64,000 bases of DNA from Diprion similis (GCF_021155765.1 NC_060108.1:25259025-25323024), one strand, 5' to 3'; numbered from the stretch's first letter, positions 27,201-38,574 are shown. Translations and numbers: made by a program. Notes: generated by a model not told the origin, from the sequence alone.

Positions 27201-30200
27201 ACGGTTTGAAATTTAATTAATTGAAAGCAATTCGAGAAAGTGAATCTACGGTGACAATCAGTCGAATGAATTGGACAAACGTATCGAATTCCCGAAATCC
27301 CCTGCGACTATAATTCCTCCTTGCTCCAGAGTCATTTAGGCGTATAGTTTGTGCAACGGCGTATGTAATTCTTGATTGAAAGATTTGACAGGAAGCGTAT
27401 ATTTATCGGATGCAATTGCCGTGAAAAATAATCGCTGCGAGGCCCACACCCATCCTCTTCTCGCGAGTTCACGATGAACGCCATGCATCGTATGGTCCGT
27501 TCCAAAGGTCGATTATCTCTCCACGCGGAATGATAGATGTAGAAACGTTTGATAATATTCAAATGCCGCGTATCACGTCTCGTACGTTGAATATGAAAAT
27601 ATTTACAGTTCCCATTGTTGCGAAATCTCATAAATTTGTTCCATCTTGCCACTGTGCAGCGTGTGTGTGTGTTTATGGATGTAACGATGTGGGCTGATAT
27701 GTATCATATAAATACATGCACACGGGGTGTAATAAAGCCGAATTTATAACCGACGTTCATTATATACGTATGTAAAACATACCGCGTTCACTTTTCCGTG
27801 ATACTTGCCGCTGAACGCCGGCAGATAGACAACCGGAGTGACACTAATTCGTAATGCTATGCATCCGGGATGCACCTACGGTTGCCAATTTGCAGGCGTT
27901 GAGAGCCGCGAGTTTCACGGAAACACAACTTCTAGATCTTTCTTAGATTCTAGAGAACGGGGAGGGCTGATCTAGCGATCCAGGAAATCTCTCGCGTAAA
28001 AATTTCCACCCGGACGATCTACCGAGGCGTCCAATTACCACACGCCGATATTTCAGGCTGATCATTCCGTCCTTGTCGGACGAAAGCATTATGACGCATT
28101 TCGCACAGCTTCGGATCCACGGAAAGAGCAGGACCGATGGACGTTATACGAATAAAGCGATGATGCGGAGGTGTAATTTACAATTGGATATCGTCCAAAC
28201 GTGGCCAGTTCTGCACAGTCGCCGTGGTCGATCCCACACGCCGTTTCAATGTCACCTCGGTCTCCAAGCCGCGGGTGCGAGAAAACAATTGTCACCGCAA
28301 ATGGTGTAACGGCAAGTGGGTCGATTACTCGCACCACATGTTGCTAATAACTGCGTACAACGAGGTGCGAGCGACAATTGAGCTGGAATTTTGTCATCAC
28401 GGTGAAGAATCTGTAGCTGCTTTTATCGAAGAATCGATCATGTATGTACCGTACCGTATCTGGTGCGGTTTTTTGAAATTTTTATACATTTTATATATTA
28501 TTATACGTCGTACTGGTCGGCGAACGTGACGCACAATTTTTTATGTCCACCAAATAGCGAATACATGCAAATGTCGTGGCGTGTATCGCAGCCGCGACCC
28601 CCACAATCAGATATACAATATATATTGTATAGGCACAAGGTAGGACAAATAATAAGGCAGCCAGTGTGGCGAACCACGCGATCGTCCATCCAGAGCTTCG
28701 ACTTGACCTCCAAAGGAAAATCAATATGATTCAATGGTTATTTTTATCGAGTCTGACTTCCAGCCTGTCTGAATGGCTTTGTACAGGGTTTTAGAAATTT
28801 CTTTATGTAAAAATTTTATGTGACTACAGAAGGCTTTATAAATACACCTGCAGATGCAATAACCAACCATTATTCTTTCGAATGCTATTTTTTGCGCGAA
28901 TAACGTCTAACTAGCAGAGCTGATTAGCCTCGCGGCCATTCCAGGAGTTCATGCCTACGCAGATTAGCAACGTGTGCCGATTGAATGTGTGCCGTAATTC
29001 CTTCACGGCGGAAAGTGACCGTCCGGCACATCACAGTAAGTAGGTACACCAAATGACGTGGGCTGAATACACGTGGGTCTGAAACACCGACGGAGGGAGA
29101 GATCGGGCTGCAGAGGCCACCTTGAATCTTAATAATCAACAACGAACGCGTGTAATAATACCGTTGCTCCGCCAGACCGAGCTCTGTGTGCTCACCGATT
29201 ATTCCAACGAAAGCTGCGCCCTGTATGGTCCCTCGAATAACCGACCTCCGAGATGGACTTGTATGGACGCACGCGATCGCCTCGCAATTCACTAAGTATT
29301 TGTCGCTGCCTTATGCGAAGAAAACTACCAATAAGCGTGCCGTGCAGTAAATACCCAACATACCTACAGTCCCACAACTTATGCAGTCGGGGATTTTTCC
29401 CTTTACTTCCGTTCATTCATCATTTCGGAACCATTATTGCTCAACGATTCCCGCAAATACTTGGATTGTAAAGATCTAACGGTATTGACGCATGTGTATC
29501 TCTAATCTAGATCCAGTATATTCCTCCTCTTAACGATCGATAGCTAAACGGATCTATCATAGCTGTACTCTCTATATACTGATCATTTTTCTAACCGAAG
29601 AACACTGATTCGTTTGCTCGTCTATAGGTAGGCAGATACTACACACCTAACCGAATTTTGGGTTACCGGTTTATGTGAATAAATTATCTACACACGTGTA
29701 CAGACGTATACATACACATGAGAACTCGCTACGTGGCTAGAGTTAAAAGTCAATTAAGCGCGCGCGGCGCGTGAGGGAATTAGCCTGTTTTTTTTTTTTA
29801 TTATTCGCATCCTTACTACACTCAACGCTCTCTCATCAGCTCAGCTTTTCTATACAGTTGCGACGCGTGAATATCCTAAATATAAAAATGAGCTGTTGGT
29901 GATCTCGCTGCAGATGAGATTTCACTCCGATCATACAACGGCAGGCTGGACAAGGCAAGGTGGGCAAGGTGTACCGAGTCTTGAGGGTATATATAAGGTA
30001 TACATATACCTGTGTGTGCCAGAGTATTACCGTTATGGCGTTACGGCCGCGTTACCGCTATGTTATGGCGCGCGGCAGTGCAGCAATTTTACTGTGTCAG
30101 TCGCGCGCGGCTTCAGGATTCACGCAGCAATTACCGCAGCCCGATAATTTTTCCAAGCATAGCCTTTTGTCTCTGGAAAAAACCGCGGCGCACGCCGTTC

Positions 30201-31341
30201 GTTGAATTGTTCGTAGATTTTAAACGGGCGTAAAACAGGGGCTGCCTTAAATCATTCTATCCTTCTTTTTGCACAATTGTCTAGGATCGATAGACCGAGG
30301 CTGAACACGCAGTACGGGCAACGGTATATAATACATAATACACCAATAACACCGAGTTCACGGTCAAAGAGAATTAATTCCAAGGTACGGTGTGAGGCCT
30401 ACATAAACAATACACGCTCATTTATCGCATAACGTAGGTACTACTTTCGCTTTTACTTGAGACTTTCGTCGTATACGGTGAGGATGTGGGTGGAAATTGG
30501 TAATCGTATAATGCAAGAGAAAAACCCATCGCTATTCAATTAATATAGATATGACAAATAATTCAAATGAAGTAACAAACAATTCTGGTGTATGGTAGAA
30601 TAGCCGGACTTGGTTACCACACGGATGCAATAACCGATTCCGACTGTATTTACGTTGAAATTATACCACGTATTCCGGATACGAGGAAATTTTTCTCGCA
30701 AAAACACCAGGAATCAGCTTGCATGAAACAACCGTCTTCGTCTACTCTGCGGAGCGAAGCGAGCACGACGATCTTGGCGTAAAGATACATCCCTACAGCA
30801 CCGCACCGTTATGCAACGGCACACGTACGATCTAACGATCGAGATCGGCGTCGATCCGAGTCCGGCCTGCGTGCATCGGACTCGAAAGCCCGACCGAATT
30901 GAAAATGCTTACAGCGACATGTTCGCCGCACTATTTATGCCGGGAACAGAACCCTACCGGGACTCGGTACCAAAATAAACGCGAGATGGGAGGAAAGCAA
31001 AGCCGCAGCGACGAGTGCCGCCAATCAAGATTCAAACGTACCGTGGAGGAACACAATTTGAATTTTCGAACTGATTGGGGCGGCTGCCGAAGAAATTCCC
31101 CGGGAATTACCGAGGAGATAAAACAAACGGGGCGTATATGGTAGATTACTTCAACAGGAAGACTCACCAGTTGAACGAGCTTCACGATGCCGGGGATGGT
31201 TCGGAAGTAGGGCACGTTCAACCTGATTCCCCCGAAGAGACTTCCCGGCTGTCCCGGGTCCGTTTTCACGGTGGGCACCTGCCGCGCACCAGCGCCAGCA
31301 TTATGGTCAGGAATCACAGTCACCGACGTTTCCGTCATCAT
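15232..31341 (-). CDS. CMTM4-like MARVEL transmembrane protein with a nested gene in intron 1
   Basis: Four coding exons on the minus strand: 31168-31341, 16418-16585, 16063-16176 and 15232-15315. All junctions are phase 0 (GTGAGT, GTAAGT and GTAAGT donors), giving 179 residues. A soluble N-terminus of about 40 residues (MMTETSVTVIPDHNAG, then a Gly/Pro-rich stretch) leads to LNVPYFRTIPGIVKLVQL. Exon 2 begins VLAIFCMCLAS and holds membrane segments 1-2, including FFLFVASTAFIATILW. Exon 3 begins EFINTGVFTFLYAIAFITQL. Exon 4 is VFGIFNSIAYAAGTYFLY and ends with the tail IEWQSSRTQ. The sequence resembles insect CKLF-like MARVEL proteins (CMTM4/plasmolipin type), which act in membrane trafficking. 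Intron 1 is 14,582 bp and contains DNAI3 on the same strand. Joining exon 1 to exon 2 over that distance is inferred from matching phase and family structure. Confidence 0.75.
15632..15652. repeat. (TA)n microsatellite
   Basis: About ten TA units inside intron 3 of the CMTM4-like gene. They also produce the IYIYIY stretch in a spurious minus-strand open frame there. Confidence 0.8.
16899..20288 (-). CDS. DNAI3: Axonemal dynein intermediate chain DNAI3 (WDR63), intronless
   Basis: A single open frame of up to 1129 codons. DNAI3/WDR63 is an intermediate chain of inner-arm dynein in motile axonemes, which in insects mean sperm tails and chordotonal cilia. Landmarks in order are KPWVSGGSE (about 187-195), PKNAWTQYGFEYP (about 277), an acidic linker rich in E and D (about 300-350), FKSFIDLSLVAGKVVSDLSWHPTL (about 401-425), and WD-type blades ending AIWDF (about 507), AVWDL (about 603), TVGGRDFAVW (about 780) and VETWDL (about 831). 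A charged coiled coil follows from about 893. It is longer than the human protein (about 890 residues), mainly in the linker and C-terminus. The first ATG is probably too early: the N-terminal 50 residues look non-homologous, so M39 (20174) or M51 (20138) are better starts. No intron interrupts 3.4 kb, unlike every neighbour, and it lies within intron 1 of the CMTM4-like gene. Confidence 0.92.
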   Translation of the reverse strand: MALVFIYTYIYLQDTCVSTCRGMNVWSISNHLIRPPRVMPNVRFCSSSSNMQGKEAESSSLSWSYDSSEVIDGLARITLSQNQQDALGCRIMEEVFLEYPWAYVPRQGVVALLRDDDSQLLPFKDDVDKYEGDFFLVGYASTELVSSEFVICLTEAAKKTIEKRNKEVKRRLDNRVRGMFYKIPKPWVSGGSEIEVAENLVRRQRPLFEVEISMPSVLLGNDRELTGRKSTDAEDTGMEIVPKHERFELVPMSRLTTAVQTNLPGREAGVQTRFGFPKNAWTQYGFEYPASEASASEVVGEVEKEEEQDADEEGGSAAQPDQERLVNDEEPAEKPEDDDEQAEEDEAPDPVDLFLDKYADKVIDVIDYNAALNLHVHDIDELVLKGKESRPREQVVFEEFKSFIDLSLVAGKVVSDLSWHPTLTGVAVVCYTDVPKCDLVQGPSVVRNAKSSLNRNESVVLVWTFADSMAPRLRLEHDRPVSTVSFCPFRPDVLVAGCDTGHIAIWDFRGRLTKCSVDNCCVNQPEVGLPNDYVVVGTNDCQPVPVISLSAVSNELQSHHGAVRHIQWLPPYHRVESDGRLSTLADNKTVQFLTASEDGCVAVWDLLWEPRATTSSSLTERGSFKPPKILCDEFSTGTSELKKIDGLLRPIYCVYMQVPKEVRNLPVISLFIQPPLTTYEEVHSVHRPCSRILEPEDDGESHFSTRTFEPNFSRTKNECQKQFWAGSPEGDFLSCSWEGHEFTEVASSESCRFLGWSRVHDGPVTWISQSPHLSEVLLTVGGRDFAVWSRDFLQSPLLLRKSQEGYTACCWTSRPGVFLVARSSGDVETWDLCLNTSECLALQCISGKRITGLYPHVIPLEPNFVGVCDHNGALRVFKEPSFFCEDKPRRIEWLEKFVAREIKRKQEFTAWETNFLKTDPHRLQRKASRAADEAKRRHEEARVKFQKEQEELARLEEERKARLVPKTKAEKWRESDLDRMRSILLTKKGFDPGELEAMRKPLVQQEEERSRKLKMAEEQVKQSETYYRDAISLKLPKLPEKTSAGHFDPLVSLPEEISIEKKRADGKLRYETIRAQAEKKIRGNLEPREFDPRIMTSDARRRRRELDLEYLKRSRKDERLTKIKANALG
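21406..21430. repeat. Poly(T) tract, 25 bases
   Basis: An uninterrupted run of T in the large intron. It could be a microsatellite or the tail of a minus-strand retrotransposed sequence, but I see no element next to it. Confidence 0.85.
23245..23264. repeat. Poly(T) tract, 20 bases
   Basis: An uninterrupted run of T in the large intron, followed by C/T-rich sequence. No adjacent element is recognised. Confidence 0.85.
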
Positions 31342-34192
31342 ATTATTCCGTGGAGAAAGTTTGTTTGTTTAAACCTTGCGGAATTAGAATAGCGGACGAG
31401 TTTCTTGTCCACGATTTTAACGATTCTATCGTCTGTCTACGATATACACGGTGTAAAAAATGACCGACGGGGTTTCGATGAAACTGCAGGATAATAGACC
31501 ACTCACGCGGTGTTGTGATACCGCACTGTCCGCGACTCACCCGGCAAGCGAAATAGAGGGGAAAAACGACACGGGATTAAAAAAAGAAACAAATAACACC
31601 TGTTGACCGTTGGAGAACTGACGCAAAGCTAGAACGGACCAAACGGCGGCCAGGCACTGAAAAGGTGCGCGTAGTGCCGGCTGAACTCCCCCTCCTCTCT
31701 CGTTATCTTTCCGCCCCACTCCGAACGGCGGCTCCGCTCTCTCTCTGCGACCGCTCTATACCTCTTTCGCTCTGCGTTCCCCTTATACACATATCTTCTT
31801 CAGTATCGCCTCGAGACAATCGGCCAAGCGTAGGCAGCACCCTGGAGTGAATCGTTCGTCGACGAACTTCGTCGAGACTTGAAACACTCCGAAGTGTGAG
31901 ATAAGTGCACGGCAAGTCATGACGATTATTCTCTGTACGTAGAGTGACGACCGGAATAACGCTCAACCGGCTGACACTTGACTACCGAGAAAAACCGGTT
32001 TTCCTGTCACGTCCGTGGTGTTCTAGGTCTACGATTGCTGAACGGGTCTTTCAGGAGTGACCTGCCTCTAGGACGGAGAATTACTCGTTGCCGAGATGCA
32101 CCGAATGAACGGGATTGCTTCATTTTCCAATTGCTTTTGTGGGGATCAGGTTCTCGGTTCTTATTGTTAGATTTATGTTTCGTTATGATTTCTGTTTTTA
32201 TTCATGCTCGCAACAAGGTATTTTCTCTCATAATCGTTTTTACTAGGTGTTTGTGGATTTAAAACACTCTTTTGAACCAGCATTGACCCTTCGTCTTGTA
32301 ATACAGCGATGAATTTGAAATTGAATGACACTAATGGTTTAAATTAATGCCACCGAAACGCACTCGCGGTAAAAAGGGGCCCGGGAAAGCGGTTGTCGTC
32401 TCATCAATTTATTGTTAGTAGCGCTCTCTGGAACATAGTAAGTTTCTCAATGTAATTATTGATGTAACTGGATGGTAAGTGCACGTCGGTTACCGATTCA
32501 TGATACAGAGCACAGCCTTACCGTAGTGAAAGCCATTGTAGTGGTCGAAGCAAAATGAATAACAAATAATAACAATTGATATTGTTGCAGCACGAATAAA
32601 TAGTTGGGAAACTTTGGATGCTCAAAATTTACTGCATTGTTGATCACCGACTAGTGAAACAAGATTGGGTAAGATCGTCGCACCGGTATTGTACAATAAT
32701 GCCTTAATGAGATGATCTATTTGGGTACAATCATGGTGATATAGTTATCTTTGATGAACCTATACAGAACATCTCGAGTTGTAGAAATAGAAAATTGAAT
32801 TAACAGAAATGAAGGAATGCCTCGTGAAGAAGCGGGTCAGAATACCAATTTTCAGCTGTAATTTGTTCAAGGCTTTCTCAGAGTGTGTTACTTTGGATGA
32901 TTAATTCCCAGGAACTCTCCAAAAATCAGCTTATTTTCTCTCGATTTGATGTGAGAATTGAATTTACTGCTCGACCAGCCTATCAATAATTATCGATTTC
33001 AGACGTTTTTCGGTACAAATTTCTTTCCTTCGCTGGGACTGACTTTTTCGTTCATTATATATATACATATATATATGTAGGTACCAAAACGTTTAACAAT
33101 AAGTACAATCATCAACCGGATGCAATATCATGATATCGAAAGAAGTAATGTTAAAAAAAATCACTATAATTTATTGCAGATGTGAATTCTAATTATATTA
33201 TTGTCAATTCTACATTCCTCGAGCTTCTGTTGAGTTAAACCCATGAGGCGTCCTCAATATCTACCTAATTAGCCGAACTGAGCCTGAGGCTATAAGCTCA
33301 CCGTACGCACGGTCGTTAGAAAGACTTACCCGATTATTATGTATAATATTTTAATAATTACTGGTGGACTAGCGGTGCATATATATCAACTTTTGGGGAA
33401 CGTGCATATATGAATAAGGCGAGCGTAAACTCTCTCAGGCTCGTCGGTGTGATCGGCGAGTTGCGTGTAATCAGGTGCAAATTATCAAGGTAAGAAAGTT
33501 TTTCGACATTACCGACTCAGTGATTTTCAGTCCACGCCGTCGGTAATATCAGGAAGTATTTTAGTAACGTTGGCGTTCCAAAAATTCTTGAAAAATGAGC
33601 ATTTTGTAGAATAAAACGTTCGCTACCAATCAGAATAACACCAGTCGTCGAAAATATGCTCATTCAAAATATTCACACTCAAATCGTGCGCGCAACGCGA
33701 CGTGAGATCAACGGTCGAACCAAAAGAGCATACAAATAAAGAATGAAATTGCAAATGTCTTACCAAATATCATCGCAATATTTTGAATTCCTTGGAAAAT
33801 CTCCAAGTACAGTTGCGAACAGATAGAAGCAACTCAAGAATTTTCATGTATTCTTTGTCTTCTTCCCTTTTTTTTATCGGCCATTCCAACCGCCGTGACT
33901 GCAACCCAATATTCGCGGGTCCGGCAGTCTGGCATATGGTGAACAGCTTCTGCTAAAGCCCCGACACTTGAGCCCGTGTTGTCTGTTGTTTTGTTATGAT
34001 TTCGGTTGAATCGTAGAACGGAGATGTGCGCGGAATAACCAAAAACCGAAAATTTTCCTATCGGCTTATGGAAAATCGGTATCGTTATTCGACAAGCCTC
34101 TCGCGTTCGTTTCACTACTAAAAGATAAATCCGGGGACGACCGCTTAAAGGGTCGTGTGCAGTATGCGTAATATTTGTGAATCGGGGATATT
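31342..34192. other. Divergent intergenic region between the CMTM4-like gene and Rab40
   Basis: About 2.85 kb between two genes transcribed away from each other. The GC-richer block at 31.6-32.1 kb, with pyrimidine-rich runs, is the likely promoter and 5' UTR region of the minus-strand CMTM4-like gene. The block just before 34193 should carry the Rab40 promoter. No gene is seen between them. Confidence 0.5.
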
Positions 34193-35688
34193 ATGGCTGC
34201 GGGAGAAGCCAGTACGAAACCTCGACAAGAAAAACAGTACGATTACCTTCTGAAGTTTCTATTAGTGGGTGACAGTGACGTTGGAAAACAAGAAATTCTC
34301 AGCGGTCTCGAAGACGGTGCCGCTGAATCTCCTTTTTGCAGTGGCAGCGGTAAGCAATGTACGATGTATATATATATACATACATACACACATACATGCG
34401 ATATATACGTATACATATATATATATATATATATGCATACATACACATTCTGCATCGTACGTAATGTTTTCGTTTTTCTTATACCAAAAGCACTGCACTT
34501 GTGTCGTCTCGATATTTTAAACCCCTGTCATTTGTGTCTGCTATTAGCAGAGTTCCAATTATATTATTTGCGTATTTCTAGCCTACAAGACTACGACGAT
34601 ACTCCTCGATGGTAAACGAGTCAAACTTCAGCTTTGGGATACGTCTGGTCAAGGCAGATTCTGCACTATCATAAGATCCTACTCTCGAGGGGCTCAGGGA
34701 ATTCTTCTTGTCTACGATATCACTAATAAATGGTCGTTTGATGGCATCGATCGATGGCTCAAAGAGGTGGAAGAGGTGAGTAGAGAATTATCAATAATCC
34801 TTATACCTTGGCGATGTATTTGGCGTTTGGTCTAGTAAACAGAAGATCGAACCAAATAATTACGACACTGTAATTCAAGAAACAACATTGAGCGGATTTT
34901 CTTGTATTAAATTTGCAATATCTGTGATTTTGGCATGAGAAATCCTACACCCTATACATCCCTGATCGAATTAATGGCTAGAACAAATCTTGGAGTATAT
35001 ATTACTGATATTTTACTTACTTTGGTACTTTATTACCTGCTAGATAACGATTCTCATTATAGCATGCACCAGGCGTGCCGAAGGTCTTGGTTGGCAACCG
35101 TCTCCATCTTGCTTTCAGAAGGCAGATAGGAGAACGTGAGGCTGAAGCCTACGCAGCAAAAAATCGTATGGCATTCTTTGAAGTTTCTCCCCTATGTGAC
35201 TTTAACATTCGTGAAAGTTTCTCGGAGCTTTCTAGGATGGCTCTTCATAGGAATGGTATGGAGAGACTGTGGCGATCGAACAAAGGTAACTTTCTCCTGC
35301 TTGGTATAAAACCATAACACCGAATAATATATTTGGAATAATGTTCGCTACAATTTGAAATGTTTTGTCAACAATTTTAGTTCTGAGTCTTCAAGAACTC
35401 GCTTGCCGTGCCATAGTAGCTCGTACGACAGTTTACGGAATAGATCAGCTTCCGTTGCCTACCTCAATAAAATCACATTTGAAATCATATGCAATGACGA
35501 CAACGTCGCAACTTCGTTACAATGGAAATCGGTCGATGAGCTCCAGCAAGAGTCTTGGATCTCATCACCGGAAGTTACGATTCGTTGGTGCCAGTCATAA
35601 CGGACTCTCAACACCAGGCAGTTCACCAGGCAGCATAGCTGATTCTCGCACAAATTGTGTGGGTCGTAACTCATGTGAAATATCCTGA
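34193..35688 (+). CDS. Rab40: Rab40 small GTPase with SOCS box
   Basis: Four coding exons: 34193-34349, 34582-34775, 35063-35285 and 35381-35688, giving 293 residues. Junction phases are 1, 0 and 1, with GTAAGC, GTGAGT and GTAAC donors. Rab40 proteins are unusual Rabs that carry a SOCS box and serve as substrate receptors of Cullin-5 ubiquitin ligases. The sequence shows [17 protein letters not shown] (P-loop 26-32), [26 protein letters not shown] (switch region, 54-79), [16 protein letters not shown], then [16 protein letters not shown] (118-133). The SOCS box [13 protein letters not shown] follows at about 192, with the Cul5-box-like IDQLPLP and IKSHLKSY. It ends CEIS, a likely prenylation motif (vertebrate Rab40 ends CKIS). 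The P-loop reads GKQE, where Ras-family members have GK[S/T]. The family is nearly certain. Intron 1 holds a (TA)n tract. Confidence 0.95.
34410..34435. repeat. (TA)n microsatellite in Rab40 intron 1
   Basis: A run of AT dinucleotides flanked by ACATAC repeats, entirely within intron 1 of Rab40 (34350-34581). Translation of the tract gives the IYIYIY artefacts seen in both strands here. Confidence 0.75.
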
Positions 35689-37307
35689 GGGTAGAATTAA
35701 GATAGTCTCGGGTAGACATGTTGTATAATATAAGTAATGAGCATAATTGTGCAGGTAGCGATGATCGGAGGAGTGTGAAGGAAGTGTACCATACGTTGTT
35801 TATACGTTAATGCGTCGAAATTTAATATTATTTTATATATTATATTCTGTGGTATAACGGGGGGAGAAAAAAAATAACCCCAGAGATATAGCACAGAGTT
35901 TGTACCAAAAAACCTTACAGGATCGTTAGTAGCTAGGGAAAAGAGATGAGAACAAAAAGAGAAAACAATTGACAATTTTCTAATATTCATTTTGGATTTT
36001 GTACTTACGATATATTGTTCTTAGTCGGAGTTCAGTAGAGTCAGAATTTGGCTATTGCCATTGACTGTCATTCACTGCTGTGAAATGAAAGAAAAAAACA
36101 AACGAATTTTTTTTAAGTTATGGAAGTCGAAGAATGGATCAGGAAATGTATTTAAGTATGTGTTTTTTGTCGTTGCAGTGTAAAATATAGAATCGATTAG
36201 ATTTTTTGTAGCAAAAATCTTGTATAATAGAATAAGCAAAGCAATATATTAAGTATAATGATGTAACTAAATGTGAATGATTCGAATTATGTACGAATTT
36301 TATTAAGTTGACGCTGCCAATGTATTAGATGTCAACAATAGGCATGAAAATGGACGTCCATTTGAGATAAGAAATGTAATATAAATCTTCTTGCAGTTTT
36401 TCAATAGTACTTGCTGAGATTTAATTGAAAACAACTACATATTGGTATCAGTATTTTTCTTATAAACACTTGTTTGATGCATCTATAACTAATATGAATT
36501 CATTCAACATTTTTCATCCTTTCAATACGACACACCTCCTCAATCTTATCATTCAAATCGACGATTTCCTCCATCATGTACCGTTTACATTAAGTTCAAG
36601 TCAATGTATACGTCTTAGATACTGTTAAATCAAATTATCCGAATTTATAGTTATGCATTAACGCATGTAAATGAATATGTTTTCAACAAATTCCACCAAA
36701 GTCATTCATCGTTTGACACCTACTGTTAGAAATTTGTTGTTAATGTTTAGATAGCATCAGTGTGTTTTTAGTCTTGAAAATGTATTACAGGGCGAGTCCT
36801 TATTACATATTTGACTCACAAAAAGTATTAGCGGTATAACAAGAAAAGAAAACATGTTAACACTTGTATTGCTTGTAAATTGAAAAGTGAAGAAAAAACC
36901 GAAAAATCAAATAGCACATACAAAATATCATTTTATCACTCAAAAGCAATCAATACAGCTCTTTGTCCACAAATTATATTAGCTATAAACGATATTGTAT
37001 AATTATCTATAACGATTAAAAGAAAAAAAACTTTTCGACTACAAAAAAAATTGCCTCTTTTACCCTTATCCCAAATTGCTTTTCACTAGAAGTCACGAAA
37101 AAATTTGCTCTCTGAAAAACAATCGATTATCGCAATTTCGTGAGAATCTTGTTTCGCCAGAGTCTAATTATTTCAGGAATTTCATACTTAACCATTTTCA
37201 ATTCATTTCTGTAACAGTAAAGCGAATCGCAGTCTTATGATCGCGAAAAAAAATTTATGTGACACTTCAAATGCGGGTTTATTTTTGAGAAAATATAAAC
37301 ACTCAAA
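35689..37307. other. Rab40 3' UTR and spacer
   Basis: AT-rich, with no coding frame supported. The proximal part is presumably the Rab40 3' UTR. The last few hundred bases before 37308 should include the promoter of the next plus-strand gene. Confidence 0.5.
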
Positions 37308-38320
37308 ATGTCTGCCAGAGAACTGGGAGTTGCAGGTGACGGACCTTGCATAGTAAACCAAGAAGGAGATCACAGCCCGATACATCAGCAATTGAAAGAA
37401 GTGATTGAGCTAGCGAGTTCGACGAACCAGAAATTAGAAGATTGTGCCGTAGAGTGGCAAGCAAAAATATCTCAAGCACAGTGGAGGATATTAGATACAA
37501 AGCCAAGCGATAATAAGCCTTGGGAGCAATCAGTCTTAGCACGAACTTATTTCACTGATAAAACTTTAGATGATGCATTCCAAGGGGTTCTGAAGTATAA
37601 CAACACGTTTACTGATCACTTGAAAAATTTTGTAGGTAAGTAAAAAAGAACTGAGAGTTCGCCACTGACTTGCCAATGGACATTTGGTTCATTTTAATAG
37701 CTCTGGTTCGCGGGGAACAGCCAACTCTAGTCACTAAGCAAACCTGCAACGCTCAAAATCAGTGTCCGGACTCTAGTCTGGAGAATGACGGGAAAAATTT
37801 ACCTTCCGATTACTCGGTCTCAGAAGAAAACCCTGCCGTTGCCCGGAGGGGTAGAAGAAGTTTTAACAGCATTCTGACCAAAGCTCAGGAGTCGTTTACA
37901 GACTTGATCAAGACCAAGATAGAGTTCGATACTAAGTTTCTGGGTTTCGAAGCTACACTGAATGGGAATGTCTGCGCTACATCTGATCCTTCACTCTCAT
38001 TATGCCAGATTTGTTCTAGAATTCTAAAATGTGAAATAGTAAGTTGATTCATAATTTATTTGTCAAGTTTCTCATCGGTCTTGGGTTACAGTTGTCATTA
38101 AAGACTGAAATATTCATACAACACACAGCCGGGTACCACAGCATGCAAGACTACAAAAAATCACAAGAATATAGAGCTGCATAAAAAGAGAACTAGATGT
38201 AGCAGCAGAATCAAGCACAAGAGATTAAAACCAACAAAATGCGAGCTCAGAACCAAGTGCACAAAAGTATCCGAGAAAACAATTAGAGAATCTACACCAG
38301 TCAATTCATGTTTTAAGTGA
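37308..38320 (+). CDS. Uncharacterised 285-residue protein with basic, Cys-containing C-terminus
   Basis: I do not recognise this protein. Three coding exons join cleanly: 37308-37635 (donor GTAAGT, phase 1), 37701-38038 (donor GTAAGT, phase 0) and 38129-38320, with short introns of 65 and 90 bp. The start AAAATGT is a good context. The N-terminal half is helical and charged (QLKEVIELASSTNQKLEDCAVEWQ, then FTDKTLDDAFQGVLKYN). A polar linker follows, then RRGRRSFNSILTKAQESFTDLIK and a cysteine cluster (ICSRILKC). The last exon is very basic (KNHKNIELHKKRTRCSSRIKHKR), which suggests a nuclear or nucleic-acid-binding tail. There is no signal peptide or membrane segment. A polyadenylation signal AATAAA at 38569-38574 fits its 3' end. 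The gene model is well supported. Its function is unknown. Confidence 0.78.
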
Positions 38321-38568
38321 TTGGTCTGGTATAACAAGCGTCAGGATGTAGGACACGTAGTTCCACTATGTAAATTTAAATGTACCGGCACAGACTATTG
38401 CCAAACTTTGCCTGCCAGATTTGATGCTTTCGTAAATTTGTTGGTAATATGGGTATATATATATATATATATGTATTACATATATCAATTATAATCTGTA
38501 ACATTGTTATTGTCGCATTTATCTAACAAGTGATTTGATAAGACAACAGTGTTAGTGCGTAGAAATGC

Positions 38569-38574
38569 AATAAA
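38569..38574 (+). terminator. Polyadenylation signal AATAAA
   Basis: A canonical hexamer about 250 bases after the stop of the uncharacterised plus-strand gene. Further AATAAA copies occur near 38713-38720. Confidence 0.45.

Larger units (their letters stand above)
20289..31167. other. Upstream part of intron 1 of the CMTM4-like gene
   Basis: About 10.9 kb with no coding gene I can support. It must hold the promoter of the nested DNAI3 gene near 20.3-20.6 kb. It contains poly(T) tracts at 21406-21430 (25 T) and 23245-23264 (20 T), an AT-rich block at 22.4-24.3 kb, and many short open frames on both strands at 25-31 kb that lack splice support or recognisable protein. Confidence 0.45.

Noticed and set aside
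33834-34115. 93-codon minus-strand frame upstream of Rab40
   Set aside because: It has no homology or splice support and overlaps the expected Rab40 promoter.
34360-34440. IYIYIY-rich frames in Rab40 intron 1
   Set aside because: They are translations of TA and ACATAC microsatellites.
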